Below, in pieces: positions 47,581 through 56,393 of a DNA stretch of 64,000 nucleotides. The stretch comes from DASUPK01 sp963695675 (GTDB taxonomy: Bacteria; Actinomycetota; Thermoleophilia; Solirubrobacterales; 70-9). The number at the start of each line of letters is the position of its first letter. Within the stretch, counting starts at the first letter, position 1. The stretch spans positions 744,001 through 808,000 of the forward strand of contig CAVOGY010000007.1 of NCBI GenBank assembly GCA_963695675.1, in the 5' to 3' direction. The position numbers and the translations under genes are program-made. The notes under the pieces were generated by a model. It made no database searches and was not told where the DNA came from. It worked only from the letters and a program-made list of their open reading frames with translations.

Positions 47581-49308
47581 CTACCCAAAGGTGAAGGCGT
47601 AGCCGGAGATCCCCGGCTCGAAGAGCAGCGAGAGCCGGTGCCGAGCCACCGCCGGCAGGTCGACCAGGCGGTAGAGGCGCTGGGCCTGGACCGTGGTCCG
47701 CCCGCCGCGGACGTCGGCTCCAGCGAAACGGGCTGAGATCGGCCTGCCGTCGAGGAGGACCTGGATCGAGCGGGCGTTGTCGGGTGAGCCCAGCACCAGG
47801 AAGACGCGCCGGGCGTTGAACTCGAGATCGATCTCCGCCCCGGCGCCGGAGGTCGCGTCCTCGCTCGTGATCCCCCAGCGGCCAGCGTAGGCGAAGCCGT
47901 TCGCCGGCAGCGACCCGGGCGCCCCGCCGAAGTCCTGATCGCCGGGATGGATCGTTCCGTTGACCCAGCCGCGGGCGCGGGCGGCACCGAGGTACGTCTC
48001 CGGCGTCCTCTCTCCAGGCGAAGGCGCCTGCGCCTTCGCTCGTGCCCCCGGGCCCAGGCTGCCATGACCGGCGTCCCGCAGCAGGGTGCGGATGGCGCGC
48101 TCCGTGTCGGCATAGCCGCCTTCGCCGAAGTGCGCGTCACGGACGTTGCCCTCCGCGTCGACCAGATAGTCCGCCGGCCAGTACTGGTTGCCCCAGGCAT
48201 CCCAGGTTCCCAGGTCGTTGTCCTGGACCACCGGGTAGGTCAGGTGGTTCTGCCGGATCGCCGCCCGGACGTTGTCTGCATCCTTCTCGAAGGGGAACTC
48301 GGGGGAGTGGACCCCCACGACCGTAAAACCGTCACGCCCATAGCGCTGCTGCCACGCCTCGAGGTAGGGCAGCGTGCGGATGCAGTTGATGCAGGTGTAG
48401 GTCCAGAAGTCGATCAGGACGACCTTGCCGCGCAGCTCGCTCATCGAGAGCGACCGTCCCCCGGAGGTGTTGAACCAGTCCTGCGTATCGGTGAAGTCCG
48501 GGGCCTGCCCGTAGCTGGCAAGGCTGACCGACTGGTCGAGCTGTGAGGGGTCGACAACCGGCTTGCCGCCCTGGCGCACCTTCGCCAGGTCGGCGGCTAC
48601 GACATCGCTCTTCTCGATGCCGCCGGTGGGGTTGACCAGGAAGCCGGGTAGATCACTCGCGATCGCGGTCTGGAAGCGGGTATCGAGGTTCGCCGTCATC
48701 GCCACCGCGACGATCACCATCACCGCGCCGAGGGCCATCTGGACGCGGCCGCGGACCGGCGCCAGACGTCCCGCCAGCCGCCGGCCACCGAGCAGCAACA
48801 GGTAGAGCACGATCGCGGAGCCCACCGCGTATGAGAGGGCGACGGCGAGCCGGCCGGCGGTGAAGTCCTGGGCTGCCGAGACCACGATCACCCCCGCCAG
48901 AATCGGCCCGGCGCACGGCGCATAGACGAGGCCGAGGCTGGCGCCGACCACGAGTCCCGATCCGAAGCCATCGCCTCGGAAGCGAGCTGGGCCCGGAGTG
49001 AGCCGGCTGGCGAACGCCTCGACGCGATCGCCGATCGGTGGGACCAGGAGGCAGAACCCGAACGCGAAGAGGACGACGATGGCGAGGTCGCGGGCGAATC
49101 CGTTCGGCAGGCCGAGGGCGTCGATCACGTATACCAGCGCCACGGTTGCGAAGGTGAACGAGAGCGCCAACCCGGTGACGACACCAAGCGGCCGCCGCCT
49201 CCCCCCGGTGACCCCAGCCGAGAGCACCGCCGGCAGGATCGGAAGCACGCACGGCGACAGGGCGGTGCCCGCCCCGGCCACGAGCGCGAACAGCATCAGC
49301 AGTGCCAT
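47581..49308 (-). CDS. dipZ: DipZ-type thiol-disulfide protein (CcdA + thioredoxin-like + C-terminal domain)
   Basis: The 575-residue fusion has a CcdA-like membrane part (residues 1-215) with paired redox cysteines in LSPCVLPILP and YAPCAGPIL, then an extracytoplasmic TlpA-like thioredoxin domain with active site WTYTCINCIRTLPYL, and a C-terminal beta-rich domain that ends near YAFTFG. It carries reducing power from cytoplasmic thioredoxin across the membrane. The order of domains is that of mycobacterial DipZ. The linker before the last domain is encoded by a perfect 10-bp inverted repeat (48018-48039). Confidence 0.93.
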   Translation of the reverse strand: MALLMLFALVAGAGTALSPCVLPILPAVLSAGVTGGRRRPLGVVTGLALSFTFATVALVYVIDALGLPNGFARDLAIVVLFAFGFCLLVPPIGDRVEAFASRLTPGPARFRGDGFGSGLVVGASLGLVYAPCAGPILAGVIVVSAAQDFTAGRLAVALSYAVGSAIVLYLLLLGGRRLAGRLAPVRGRVQMALGAVMVIVAVAMTANLDTRFQTAIASDLPGFLVNPTGGIEKSDVVAADLAKVRQGGKPVVDPSQLDQSVSLASYGQAPDFTDTQDWFNTSGGRSLSMSELRGKVVLIDFWTYTCINCIRTLPYLEAWQQRYGRDGFTVVGVHSPEFPFEKDADNVRAAIRQNHLTYPVVQDNDLGTWDAWGNQYWPADYLVDAEGNVRDAHFGEGGYADTERAIRTLLRDAGHGSLGPGARAKAQAPSPGERTPETYLGAARARGWVNGTIHPGDQDFGGAPGSLPANGFAYAGRWGITSEDATSGAGAEIDLEFNARRVFLVLGSPDNARSIQVLLDGRPISARFAGADVRGGRTTVQAQRLYRLVDLPAVARHRLSLLFEPGISGYAFTFG

Positions 49309-49366
49309 CTCGGTCCAGACTCGGAGATCTATCCAGCGTTACGGCGGGGCCTCAACGGCGGATTAT

Positions 49367-50491
49367 TCAGTGTCCGTTCGCCCGCCGGACCCGGTGCACC
49401 GGCACCTGGCCCTCGATCCCCTTGAAGCTGCGCTTGCCGGCGAACGAGAAGTCGAAGGGTCGTCCGTTCGACTGGGTGATCGCGTCCTTTACGGACTCGT
49501 CGACGACCACGCTGTCCGGCCGGGCGAAGCCGGTGATCCTGGCAGCGAGATTCACCGGCCTCCCGTACCAATCCCCCCCGCGCCCGAGAGCCTGGCCCCG
49601 AGCGGCGCCCGCCCGCAACGGCGGGATCTCTTCCCTTCCGGCCGACTCGACCAGTCCCACGACGGCATCGAGGAGGGGCTGCGATTCCCGTGAGGCGAAC
49701 ATCGCCGCGTCGCCGATCATCTTCACCAGGCGAACAGGGGGCTGGGCCGCATCCGAGGCGAGCTCGAACAGCCTGCCGGTGAGGTCGCCGATCTGCTCGA
49801 TGTCGAGAGACTCGCCGAGACGCGTAAAGCCAACCAGGTCGGCGAAAGCGATCGTCATCTCGTCAGTCCCGAACCGCCCCTCAGCGAGTTCGGCCTCGGT
49901 GACGACGGCCCGGCGGATCGCCTCCCGGAGATGGATCCGGTATGCGTGCAGCAGCGTCTCGCCGAGCAGCGGCGACATCGTCCTCGCCGCCTCCGCGTAG
50001 CGCAGCGCGAGCTCGCGCTCGTCGATTCCCGGCTCGGTGAAGACCTCCCCGACCATCTCGCGGTTGGCGTCGGCGAGGTTCGCCATCGAGATGCCGATCA
50101 GACGCGAGGTCTCGAGCACCCCCTCCTTCGGAAGCCCGGCGTCGAGGAACAGCTTCGCCCGCTTGGCCGCCTCGAGGTCGGCGTCCGCATAGACCGGCTG
50201 ATCGTCCTCGGGGATCGGTGCGCCGAGTGCGCGCAGGAGCCGCAGGAGGAAGTCCTGCTCGAGCCCCGCAAGCTCAGCGATCTGCCGCGCGGTGTAGTGC
50301 TCCGTGCCCGAATCGAAGACCCGCTCGACGGGAAGCAGCACGAGGCGGTTCTCCTCGACCGCCCGCTTCAGTTCCTCGAGAGATACGCCCTCATCGGCGA
50401 GCTCGTTGAGCAGGGCCAGCCGCGCCTCGCGCGCCTTCCCAGTGAGGTTGCCGAGCAGCCCTTCGGCCTCGAAGTCCATGCCGGCCATCAT
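49367..50491 (-). CDS. Class III adenylyl cyclase with Rv1264-like regulatory N-terminus
   Basis: The 374-residue protein has an N-terminal helical domain of about 190 residues (LADEGVSLEELKRAVEE, YTARQIAELAGLEQDFLLRL) like the autoinhibitory, pH-sensing half of mycobacterial Rv1264, and a C-terminal cyclase domain. The metal aspartates are in TIAFADLVGFTRLGE and VKMIGDAAMF, and GGDWYGRPVNLAARIT carries the purine-specifying and transition-state region. So it should make cAMP. The start is one of two adjacent ATGs, four bases from a repeat element. Confidence 0.9.
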   Translation of the reverse strand: MMAGMDFEAEGLLGNLTGKAREARLALLNELADEGVSLEELKRAVEENRLVLLPVERVFDSGTEHYTARQIAELAGLEQDFLLRLLRALGAPIPEDDQPVYADADLEAAKRAKLFLDAGLPKEGVLETSRLIGISMANLADANREMVGEVFTEPGIDERELALRYAEAARTMSPLLGETLLHAYRIHLREAIRRAVVTEAELAEGRFGTDEMTIAFADLVGFTRLGESLDIEQIGDLTGRLFELASDAAQPPVRLVKMIGDAAMFASRESQPLLDAVVGLVESAGREEIPPLRAGAARGQALGRGGDWYGRPVNLAARITGFARPDSVVVDESVKDAITQSNGRPFDFSFAGKRSFKGIEGQVPVHRVRRANGH

Positions 50492-50494
50492 TTA

Positions 50495-50535
50495 ACGGGT
50501 GGCTCCTCAGCTTCGCTTACGGAGCGCCCTTGCAT
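50495..50535 (+). repeat. Single-unit copy of the nested-hairpin repeat (family R2)
   Basis: Head ACGGGTGGCTCC (50495-50506) and tail GGAGCGCCCTTGCAT (50521-50535) pair around a loop with its own small AGC/GCT stem. It sits in the 60-base gap between the divergent cyclase and Lon-domain genes and must overlap both promoters or leaders. Confidence 0.65.
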
Positions 50536-50540
50536 CATCC

Positions 50541-50546
50541 TAGAAT
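50541..50546 (+). promoter_or_regulatory. Probable -10 box of the Lon-domain gene
   Basis: TAGAAT ends eight bases before the ATG at 50555. It lies directly after the repeat tail, so the -35 region is inside the repeat. Confidence 0.45.
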
Positions 50547-50554
50547 CGGCAGGA

Positions 50555-51181
50555 ATGGCGGGTCTCGAGCTCCCGATTTTCGAGCTGCCGCTCGTACTGC
50601 TCCCCGGAGAGCAGCTCCCGCTGCACATCTTCGAGGACCGCTACAAGCGAATGGTGGGGACCGCGCTCGAGCAGGACGAGCCCTTCGGCATCGTCCTGCG
50701 CGACGACGAGGGTGCGCGATCGATCGGTTGCACCGCTCGTATCGACGACGTGCTCGAGCGCTTTGACGACGGGCGCATGAACATCGTCGTCAGCGGCGAA
50801 GCACCATTCAAGGTGCTCGACCGAATCGAGTCATCCGAGTTTCCGGCAGGCGAGGTCGAGCTGATCCCCGAGGAGGAAGTGCCCCCGATCGACGAGGCCT
50901 CCGCCAGCGCCGCCCGGGAGACGTTCGCCGAGCTCGCGGAGCGCGCCACGGGCGAGCGGCCCGATCCCACCGAGCTTGACCACGCCTCGGCGTATGCGAT
51001 CGCGGCCCGGATCGAGCTGCCAGCCGAGACGAAGCAACAGCTGCTCGAGATGCGTGACGAGGACGAGCGGATGGCCCTGCTCGCCAATGCGCTGGGCGCG
51101 GTTGGCAAGGCGCTGGAGCGCGCCGAGGAGGCCGCCGAGCGCGCCAGCGGCAACGGCAAGGTCCAGTTCCCGGGGACCTGA
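50555..51181 (+). CDS. Stand-alone Lon N-terminal (substrate-binding) domain protein
   Basis: The 208-residue protein matches the Lon N-terminal PUA-like domain: ELPIFELPLVLLPGEQLPLH, IFEDRYKRMV, FGIVLRDDEGARSIGCTARI and VSGEAPFKVLDRIESSEFPAG, then an acidic helical bundle. No ATPase or protease domain follows. Such proteins may bind substrates or partners for Lon; the function is unproven. It is close to its promoter with almost no leader. Confidence 0.87.
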   Translation: MAGLELPIFELPLVLLPGEQLPLHIFEDRYKRMVGTALEQDEPFGIVLRDDEGARSIGCTARIDDVLERFDDGRMNIVVSGEAPFKVLDRIESSEFPAGEVELIPEEEVPPIDEASASAARETFAELAERATGERPDPTELDHASAYAIAARIELPAETKQQLLEMRDEDERMALLANALGAVGKALERAEEAAERASGNGKVQFPGT

Positions 51182-51184
51182 GGC

Positions 51185-52747
51185 TCAAGCCAGCACGACC
51201 GCCCCGCCTCGCCGCGGGTCGCCGCCGCCGCTGAGATCGCCCGTCAACGGATTGCGGGCGACCGCCTGGGCCCCGCCGAAGTAGAGGTTCTCGCGCTTCC
51301 AGCGAACCACCGGCACGCCCCGGCGCTCGAGGTCCGCGAGTCCCTCCTCGTCGACCCCCGGCTCGGCCTGGACCGTGCCGGCCTCAAAGTGAATGCGGCC
51401 GGCCCGGACGGCGTCGCCGGCGTCCATGCCGTCCTGCAGCACCCTGACCGCGGTCTGGAGGATCGCCGAGCGAATCCGATTCGAACCGGCGCTGCCCAGC
51501 CCCAGCACGACCCGGCCGTCACTGAGAGCAAGCGTCGGCGACATCATCGAGCTCACCCGGCGGCCCGGCGGAATGCGGTGAAACCCGTGCGGGTTGAGGT
51601 CCTCTTCGCCGAGCATGTTGTTGACGTGCACACCGGTGCCGGGCACCAGCACTCCGGAGCCGGTGCCGTTGGAGCAGGTGACGGAGGCGCAGTTCCCCTC
51701 GGCATCGAGCACCGCGACGTGGGTGGTCGAGCCCAGTCTGTCCGCCGGCCCACCCGCCCCGCCGTGGCCGCCAACCCAGTTCCCCTGGCGGATCCGCTCG
51801 GTGACCTCGTCGAGGTCGGCGGCGAGGAACCGCTCCACGAACGCGTCGTCGTGCAGCCCCTCGTGGAAGTCGTCGGTTCGTCGCGCGTTGGCGGCCTCGG
51901 TCGCCGCGACGATCTCCTCGACACCCGAGCGCTCCCCCAGGCGCTCCAGCACTCCCAGCGAATAGGCGATCAGGATGCCGCCGGAGGAGGGCGGCGGGTT
52001 GGTGAGGACGTCGTAGCCGCGGAAGCGCGCGCGGACCGGCTGGCGTTCGATCGGCTCGTAGGCGGCCATGTCGTCGATCCCCAGGGTGCCGCCCCGCTTC
52101 CGCACCCAGTTGCTGACCCGGCGCGCGACGTCGCCGCGGCAGAACGGCTCCGCGCCCTCCGCCGCGAAGCGCTCGAGCGCGTCGGCCATCTCCGGGTAGT
52201 GGAACGTGTCCCCCTCGACCAGCTGCCTTCCCCCCGGCGTGTAGAGGGCGGCGCACTCCGGCGTCGAAATCAGGATCGGGTGGAGGATCTCATGGAAGTA
52301 CTCGGCCGCCTTGGTGAGCCGGACGCCCTTGCGCCCGAGCTCGATCCCCGGCTCGGCCAGCCGCGCGAGCGGGATCGAGCCGAAGCGGCCCCAGACGTGC
52401 TCGAGCCCTGCCGCCGTCCCGGGCACGCCGCATGAGGCGACCCCGCAGTTGAAGGTCTGGGGCGTCTCGTCGAAATAGACCGGGATCGGGATCAGATCGG
52501 CCCTGCGCTCCACCCCGTCCGCGCCGCCGGCGGCGACGAAGAAGTCGATCAGGGTGTCCTCGCCGGCCTCGTGGACCATCATGAACCCGCCGGCGCCGAA
52601 GCCCGTCAGCTGGCTCTCGGTGACGAACGAGGTGAGCACCCCGCAGATCGCGGCGTCGACCGCATTACCGCCCTCGCGCAGCACCTGGGCACCGGCTTCC
52701 GCGGTCAGCGGATGACCCGCTGCGACCACTCCTCTCGGGGTTGACAT
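51185..52747 (-). CDS. ggt: Gamma-glutamyltransferase family protein
   Basis: The 520-residue Ntn-hydrolase precursor has the catalytic Thr at the autocleavage site (RLGSTTHVAVLDAEGN) and the C-terminal SSMMSPTLAL and GSAGSNRIRSAI segments. It cleaves gamma-glutamyl bonds, for example in glutathione-like or polyglutamyl compounds. There is no signal peptide, so a cytoplasmic role is expected, unlike secreted GGTs. TACGCT ends seven bases before the ATG. Confidence 0.92.
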   Translation of the reverse strand: MSTPRGVVAAGHPLTAEAGAQVLREGGNAVDAAICGVLTSFVTESQLTGFGAGGFMMVHEAGEDTLIDFFVAAGGADGVERRADLIPIPVYFDETPQTFNCGVASCGVPGTAAGLEHVWGRFGSIPLARLAEPGIELGRKGVRLTKAAEYFHEILHPILISTPECAALYTPGGRQLVEGDTFHYPEMADALERFAAEGAEPFCRGDVARRVSNWVRKRGGTLGIDDMAAYEPIERQPVRARFRGYDVLTNPPPSSGGILIAYSLGVLERLGERSGVEEIVAATEAANARRTDDFHEGLHDDAFVERFLAADLDEVTERIRQGNWVGGHGGAGGPADRLGSTTHVAVLDAEGNCASVTCSNGTGSGVLVPGTGVHVNNMLGEEDLNPHGFHRIPPGRRVSSMMSPTLALSDGRVVLGLGSAGSNRIRSAILQTAVRVLQDGMDAGDAVRAGRIHFEAGTVQAEPGVDEEGLADLERRGVPVVRWKRENLYFGGAQAVARNPLTGDLSGGGDPRRGGAVVLA

Positions 52748-52825
52748 CGCCCGCAGCGTAGGCGGCCCGTAGGCCAGGGGGCGAATCCGTGATTTGCCGC
52801 AGTGCCGGACGCGCTGCGGGCGCGC

Positions 52826-54442
52826 TCAATCCTCGGGCGTGAACTCGGGCACGTCGAGGACGCGGCCGTCGATCGGGCGCGGCTCCGTCGGGCGTCGGTC
52901 CAATCCGCCACCTCCCCTGCCGTCGCCGTAGAGCTCGTCTGCGCTTCCGTGGCGCACGTGGGGCCTGGCGCGCCAGTCCCCGACAGGGTCGGAATAGCGC
53001 TCCGGCCGCAGCGCCGCGTCCCGCTCGGGCCGTCGCGGCTCGCGCGGCTCGGTGCGCCGCCCACGCCGGTGGCGGTGCGCTAAGGCGGAATCGAAGCGGG
53101 TCGCGATCACGGTGATCCAGACCTCCTCGCTCATGTCGTCGTCGACGCTGGCGCCAAAGATGATCTCCGCCTCGGGGTGGGCCGCGGCCCTGACGATGTC
53201 GGCCGCCTCGCTCGCCTCGATCAGCGAGAGATCCGGCCCGCCGGTGATCGAAAGAAGAAGCGAGTGCGCACCCTCAACCGAGGTCTCGAGCAGCGGCGAC
53301 GAGACGGCCTTCTCTGCCGCCAGGGTCGCCCGGTGCTCGCCCATGCCCATGCCGATGCCGAGGATCGCGTCGCCGGCTTCGAGCATGGTCGTGCGCACGT
53401 CCGCGAAGTCGAGGTTGATCAGACCGGGGAGCATCACCAGGTCGGAGATGCCCTGGACCGCCTGGCGCAGGACGTCGTCGGCGACCCGGAAGGCGTCGGT
53501 GATCGAGGTGCGACGCTCGAGGATCTTCAGCAGCCGCTCGTTCGGCACGACGATCATCGTGTCGACCTCCTTGCCGAGCGCGGCGATGCCCTCCTCGGCC
53601 AGCGCCGCGCGGCGGGCGCCCTCGAAGGCGAACGGCTTCGTGACCGCGGCGACGGTCAGCGCGCCGATGTCGCGGGCGAGCTTGGCGACGACCGGGGCCG
53701 CGCCGGTGCCCGTACCCCCGCCCGACCCGGAGGCCAGGAAGACCATGTCGGAGCCCTTCAGCAGCTCCTTGATCTTGTCCTGCTCGTCGAAGGCCGCGCG
53801 ATATCCGACCCTCGGATCGGACCCGGCTCCGAGCCCACGGGTCATCTCGCCGCCGATATGGAGCGTCACGTCGGCGTTCGAGGTCTGCAGGGACTGAAGG
53901 TCGGTGTTGATCGCCAGGAACTCGACGCCGGGCAGCTGCGCCTCGACCATCCGGTTGACGGCGTTGACGCCGGCGCCGCCGACGCCGACGACCCGCAGGA
54001 CGGCCTGGTGGGTGCGCGGCACGACCGGCTGGCGCGTGGCGGGCCGATCGGTCGAAGGCTCCTCGCGGCCGAACTTGGGGCGGATGTCGATGCCCGGACC
54101 GCCCATCAGGCGCTCGAGGCCCTCGTGGTGGATCTCGATCTCCGGCTCCTCGACCTTCCCCTCCGCGACCGGCTCGGGCGGAGTCGGCTCGGGCACGGGC
54201 TCGGGGCCCGGCACGGGGTCCGGAACGGGGTCCGGGGTTGGCTCCGGAACAGGCTCGGGGGTCGGCTCGGGGACGGGCTCCGGCAGAGGGGTCTCCTGGC
54301 TCGGCTCCTCGACCGCGACCCGGCCGCCGCCGTTCGATTTCGCGGTGACCTTGACCTCCTCCGGCGGGACCGACTCGTCGGTCGAGCGGAACAGGTCGGC
54401 GAGCGGGCCCTCGCGCATGCTGGCGCGCTTACGACGAGCCAT
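52826..54442 (-). CDS. ftsZ: Cell division protein FtsZ with long proline-rich N-terminal extension
   Basis: The tubulin-like core begins near residue 145 (LRVVGVGGAGVNAVNRM) and has the GTP loop SGSGGGTGTGAAP (GGGTGTG at 241-247) and the T7 loop NLDFADV, so GTPase and polymerisation residues are intact. The C-terminus ends with LDVPEFTPED, like the conserved FtsZ tail that binds partners. The surprise is about 135 residues before the core, including a Pro-Glu-Pro repeat (about 52-92). Common FtsZs have about 10. The ATG at 54442 overlaps the end of the ParA gene by 14 bases; Met9 is an alternative start. Confidence 0.93.
   Translation of the reverse strand: MARRKRASMREGPLADLFRSTDESVPPEEVKVTAKSNGGGRVAVEEPSQETPLPEPVPEPTPEPVPEPTPDPVPDPVPGPEPVPEPTPPEPVAEGKVEEPEIEIHHEGLERLMGGPGIDIRPKFGREEPSTDRPATRQPVVPRTHQAVLRVVGVGGAGVNAVNRMVEAQLPGVEFLAINTDLQSLQTSNADVTLHIGGEMTRGLGAGSDPRVGYRAAFDEQDKIKELLKGSDMVFLASGSGGGTGTGAAPVVAKLARDIGALTVAAVTKPFAFEGARRAALAEEGIAALGKEVDTMIVVPNERLLKILERRTSITDAFRVADDVLRQAVQGISDLVMLPGLINLDFADVRTTMLEAGDAILGIGMGMGEHRATLAAEKAVSSPLLETSVEGAHSLLLSITGGPDLSLIEASEAADIVRAAAHPEAEIIFGASVDDDMSEEVWITVIATRFDSALAHRHRRGRRTEPREPRRPERDAALRPERYSDPVGDWRARPHVRHGSADELYGDGRGGGGLDRRPTEPRPIDGRVLDVPEFTPED
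54167..54292 (-). repeat. Tandem repeat encoding the proline-rich part of FtsZ
   Basis: Imperfect 12-base units (of the type GGCTCCGGAACA on the plus strand) encode alternating Pro-Glu-Pro-Val / Pro-Glu-Pro-Thr. Such repeats can change length quickly between strains. Confidence 0.6.
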
Positions 54443-55409
54443 TGGTGAGAACCTCCTTGGCGAGATCGCGGTAGGCGCTCGCGGCCTTCGACTTGGGGTC
54501 GTACTTGAGGACGGAGGTGCCGCGGACCGGCGCCTCGGCGAACTTGATCGCCTTGCGGATCCGCGACTTGAAGACAAGCTCGCCGAAGTTCTCCTCGAGG
54601 ATCTCCACCGCCTCCTTGGCGTGGACGGTCCGCGAGTCGAGCATCGTCGGCAGGATTCCCTCGATCTCGACGCCGGGGTTGAGGTTCTCCCGGATCATCT
54701 GAAGCGTGTTCTGAAGCTGGACGAGACCGCGCATCGAGAGGTATTCGCACTGCACGGGCACGATCACCTTGTCGGCGGCGGTGAGCGCGTTCACCGTGAG
54801 CAGGCCGAGGCTCGGAGGCGTGTCGATGCAGACGAAGTCGTAGTCGTCCCGCACCTCTTCGAGGCCCTTCTGCAGCGCCCGCTCACGGCCGATCTGGGTG
54901 CTCATCGCGATCTCGGCGCCGGCCAGGTCGATCGAGGCGACGGCGACGTCGATCTCGCGCTCGACGATCACCTCGCTGATCGGGAACCTGTGCACGAGCA
55001 CGTCGAACATGCTCTTGTCGACCTTGTCGGGATCGACGCCCTGGCTCATGGTCAGGTTGCCCTGCGGGTCCATGTCGACGGCCAGAACGCGGTGGCCCGA
55101 CTCCTTGAAGGCGACCGCGAGGTTGAGCGCGGTGGTCGTCTTGGCCACGCCGCCCTTCTGGTTGGCAAAGGCGATGACCTTGGCCGGGCCCTCGTTCTTT
55201 GGCTTCTCCGGCTGCTTGGCCTTGGAGGCGTCCTCTGTGGCCTCGCCCGCGGTTCCCTCGGGCGTCGAAGCGCCGTCATTCGGCGTTTCGGCGTCCTTCC
55301 CCTTGTCCCCGTCGCCCCTGTCGGGCTTCGGACCAAGCAGGTCATCGGGCCGCATGCGGCCGCTCTCTGCCACCTCTTCGAGGGCGTCGTTTCGGTTGAA
55401 GAATCCCAT
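54429..55409 (-). CDS. ParA/MinD-type ATPase coupled to ftsZ
   Basis: The 326-residue protein has a charged, disordered N-terminus of about 75 residues and then the ParA fold: deviant Walker A ANQKGGVAKTTTALNLA, VDMDPQGNLT, CIDTPPSLG and QCEYLSMRGLVQL. The ParA rather than MinD subtype is suggested by DPQGN and the absence of a membrane-targeting C-terminal helix. It is the first gene of an operon with ftsZ, so it may position the division ring or link it to chromosome segregation. Its stop overlaps the ftsZ start. Confidence 0.9.
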   Translation of the reverse strand: MGFFNRNDALEEVAESGRMRPDDLLGPKPDRGDGDKGKDAETPNDGASTPEGTAGEATEDASKAKQPEKPKNEGPAKVIAFANQKGGVAKTTTALNLAVAFKESGHRVLAVDMDPQGNLTMSQGVDPDKVDKSMFDVLVHRFPISEVIVEREIDVAVASIDLAGAEIAMSTQIGRERALQKGLEEVRDDYDFVCIDTPPSLGLLTVNALTAADKVIVPVQCEYLSMRGLVQLQNTLQMIRENLNPGVEIEGILPTMLDSRTVHAKEAVEILEENFGELVFKSRIRKAIKFAEAPVRGTSVLKYDPKSKAASAYRDLAKEVLTNGSS

Positions 55410-55451
55410 CTGTTTGCGGCTATTTCGGAGGCCGCGCCCGGTTTCCTTCTC

Positions 55452-56393
55452 GTGGTTGGAAGAATCCGAGTCCTGCCTGAACTACTCGACAAGCGCCTGG
55501 TCTTCGTGACCGGCAAGGGAGGCGTCGGCAAGTCGACGATTTCCATCGCGTTGGGCCTCGCGGCCGCGGCCCACGGCAAGCGCACGATCGTCTGTGAGGT
55601 GGGTGGCCAGGAGACCGCCTCCCGCGTCTTCAGGCGTGCGGAGGTCGGCTTCCACGAGGTCGAGGTTGCGGACAACCTCTGGGCGATCTCGATCGACCCG
55701 GACCACTCGCTCCGCGAGTACCTGCTGCTCCAACTCAAGGTGAGGACAATGCGGGACCTGCTGGTGCGCTCGCGGCTCTTCAACTATCTGGCCGCGGCCA
55801 CCCCTGGCCTCAAGGAGCTGGTCACGATCGGCAAGATCTGGGAGCTTGCCCAGCCCAACCGCCGAGTCAAGAAGGCCCGCGAGTACGACCTGGTGATCGT
55901 CGATGCTCCGGCCACCGGCCATGGGATCGGCTTTTTGCAGACGCCGCGCACCTTCGCCGGCATCGCCCGAGTCGGACCCGTCCATGCCCAGGCGGAGGAG
56001 CTCAATCGGTTCATCACCGACCACAACGCCACCGGGGTGGCGATCGTCGCGCTGCCAGAGGAGCTGCCGGTCAACGAAACGGCCTCCCTGGAGCAGACGC
56101 TCACCGACGACGTCGGGATGGAGGTCGACCGCGTCTACATGAACGCCCTCTATCCGGAGCGCTTCAGCAACGATGAGGCGTCGGAGCTCGAACGGGTGCT
56201 CGAGGAGGCCGCGCGGCCGGCCCGCGCCCCCCTACGGGCCGCGCTCTCCGAGTACCGCCGCTCGCGCTCGCAGAGAGCGCAACTGCGGCGGCTGAAAGAA
56301 GGGGTCTCGGTTCCCGTCAAGACGCTGCCGTTCATCTTCAAACCACGCCTCGATGTCGCCTCTTTGCAGCGTCTCGCGGGGGCCCTCGGCTAG
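55452..56393 (+). CDS. ArsA-like ATPase, first subunit (BagA-like)
   Basis: The 313-residue ATPase has the deviant Walker A VFVTGKGGVGKSTIS with both lysines, the DAPATGHGIGFLQTP switch region and a C-terminal basic stretch. The tandem arrangement with the next gene matches mycobacterial Rv3679-Rv3680 (BagA-BagB). The start is uncertain; GTG 55452 is the first in-frame canonical codon close to the domain and lies 43 bases from the divergent parA start. Its stop overlaps the next GTG by one base. Confidence 0.88.
   Translation: MVGRIRVLPELLDKRLVFVTGKGGVGKSTISIALGLAAAAHGKRTIVCEVGGQETASRVFRRAEVGFHEVEVADNLWAISIDPDHSLREYLLLQLKVRTMRDLLVRSRLFNYLAAATPGLKELVTIGKIWELAQPNRRVKKAREYDLVIVDAPATGHGIGFLQTPRTFAGIARVGPVHAQAEELNRFITDHNATGVAIVALPEELPVNETASLEQTLTDDVGMEVDRVYMNALYPERFSNDEASELERVLEEAARPARAPLRAALSEYRRSRSQRAQLRRLKEGVSVPVKTLPFIFKPRLDVASLQRLAGALG

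Noticed and set aside
54167..54292. Regular repeats that could suggest a CRISPR array
   Set aside because: The 12-base units are contiguous, have no spacers and encode the Pro-Glu-Pro part of FtsZ.
53904..55451. Upstream extension of the first ArsA-like ATPase across ftsZ and parA
   Set aside because: The open frame is antisense to two real genes and has no domain features; the ATPase domain begins right after GTG 55452.
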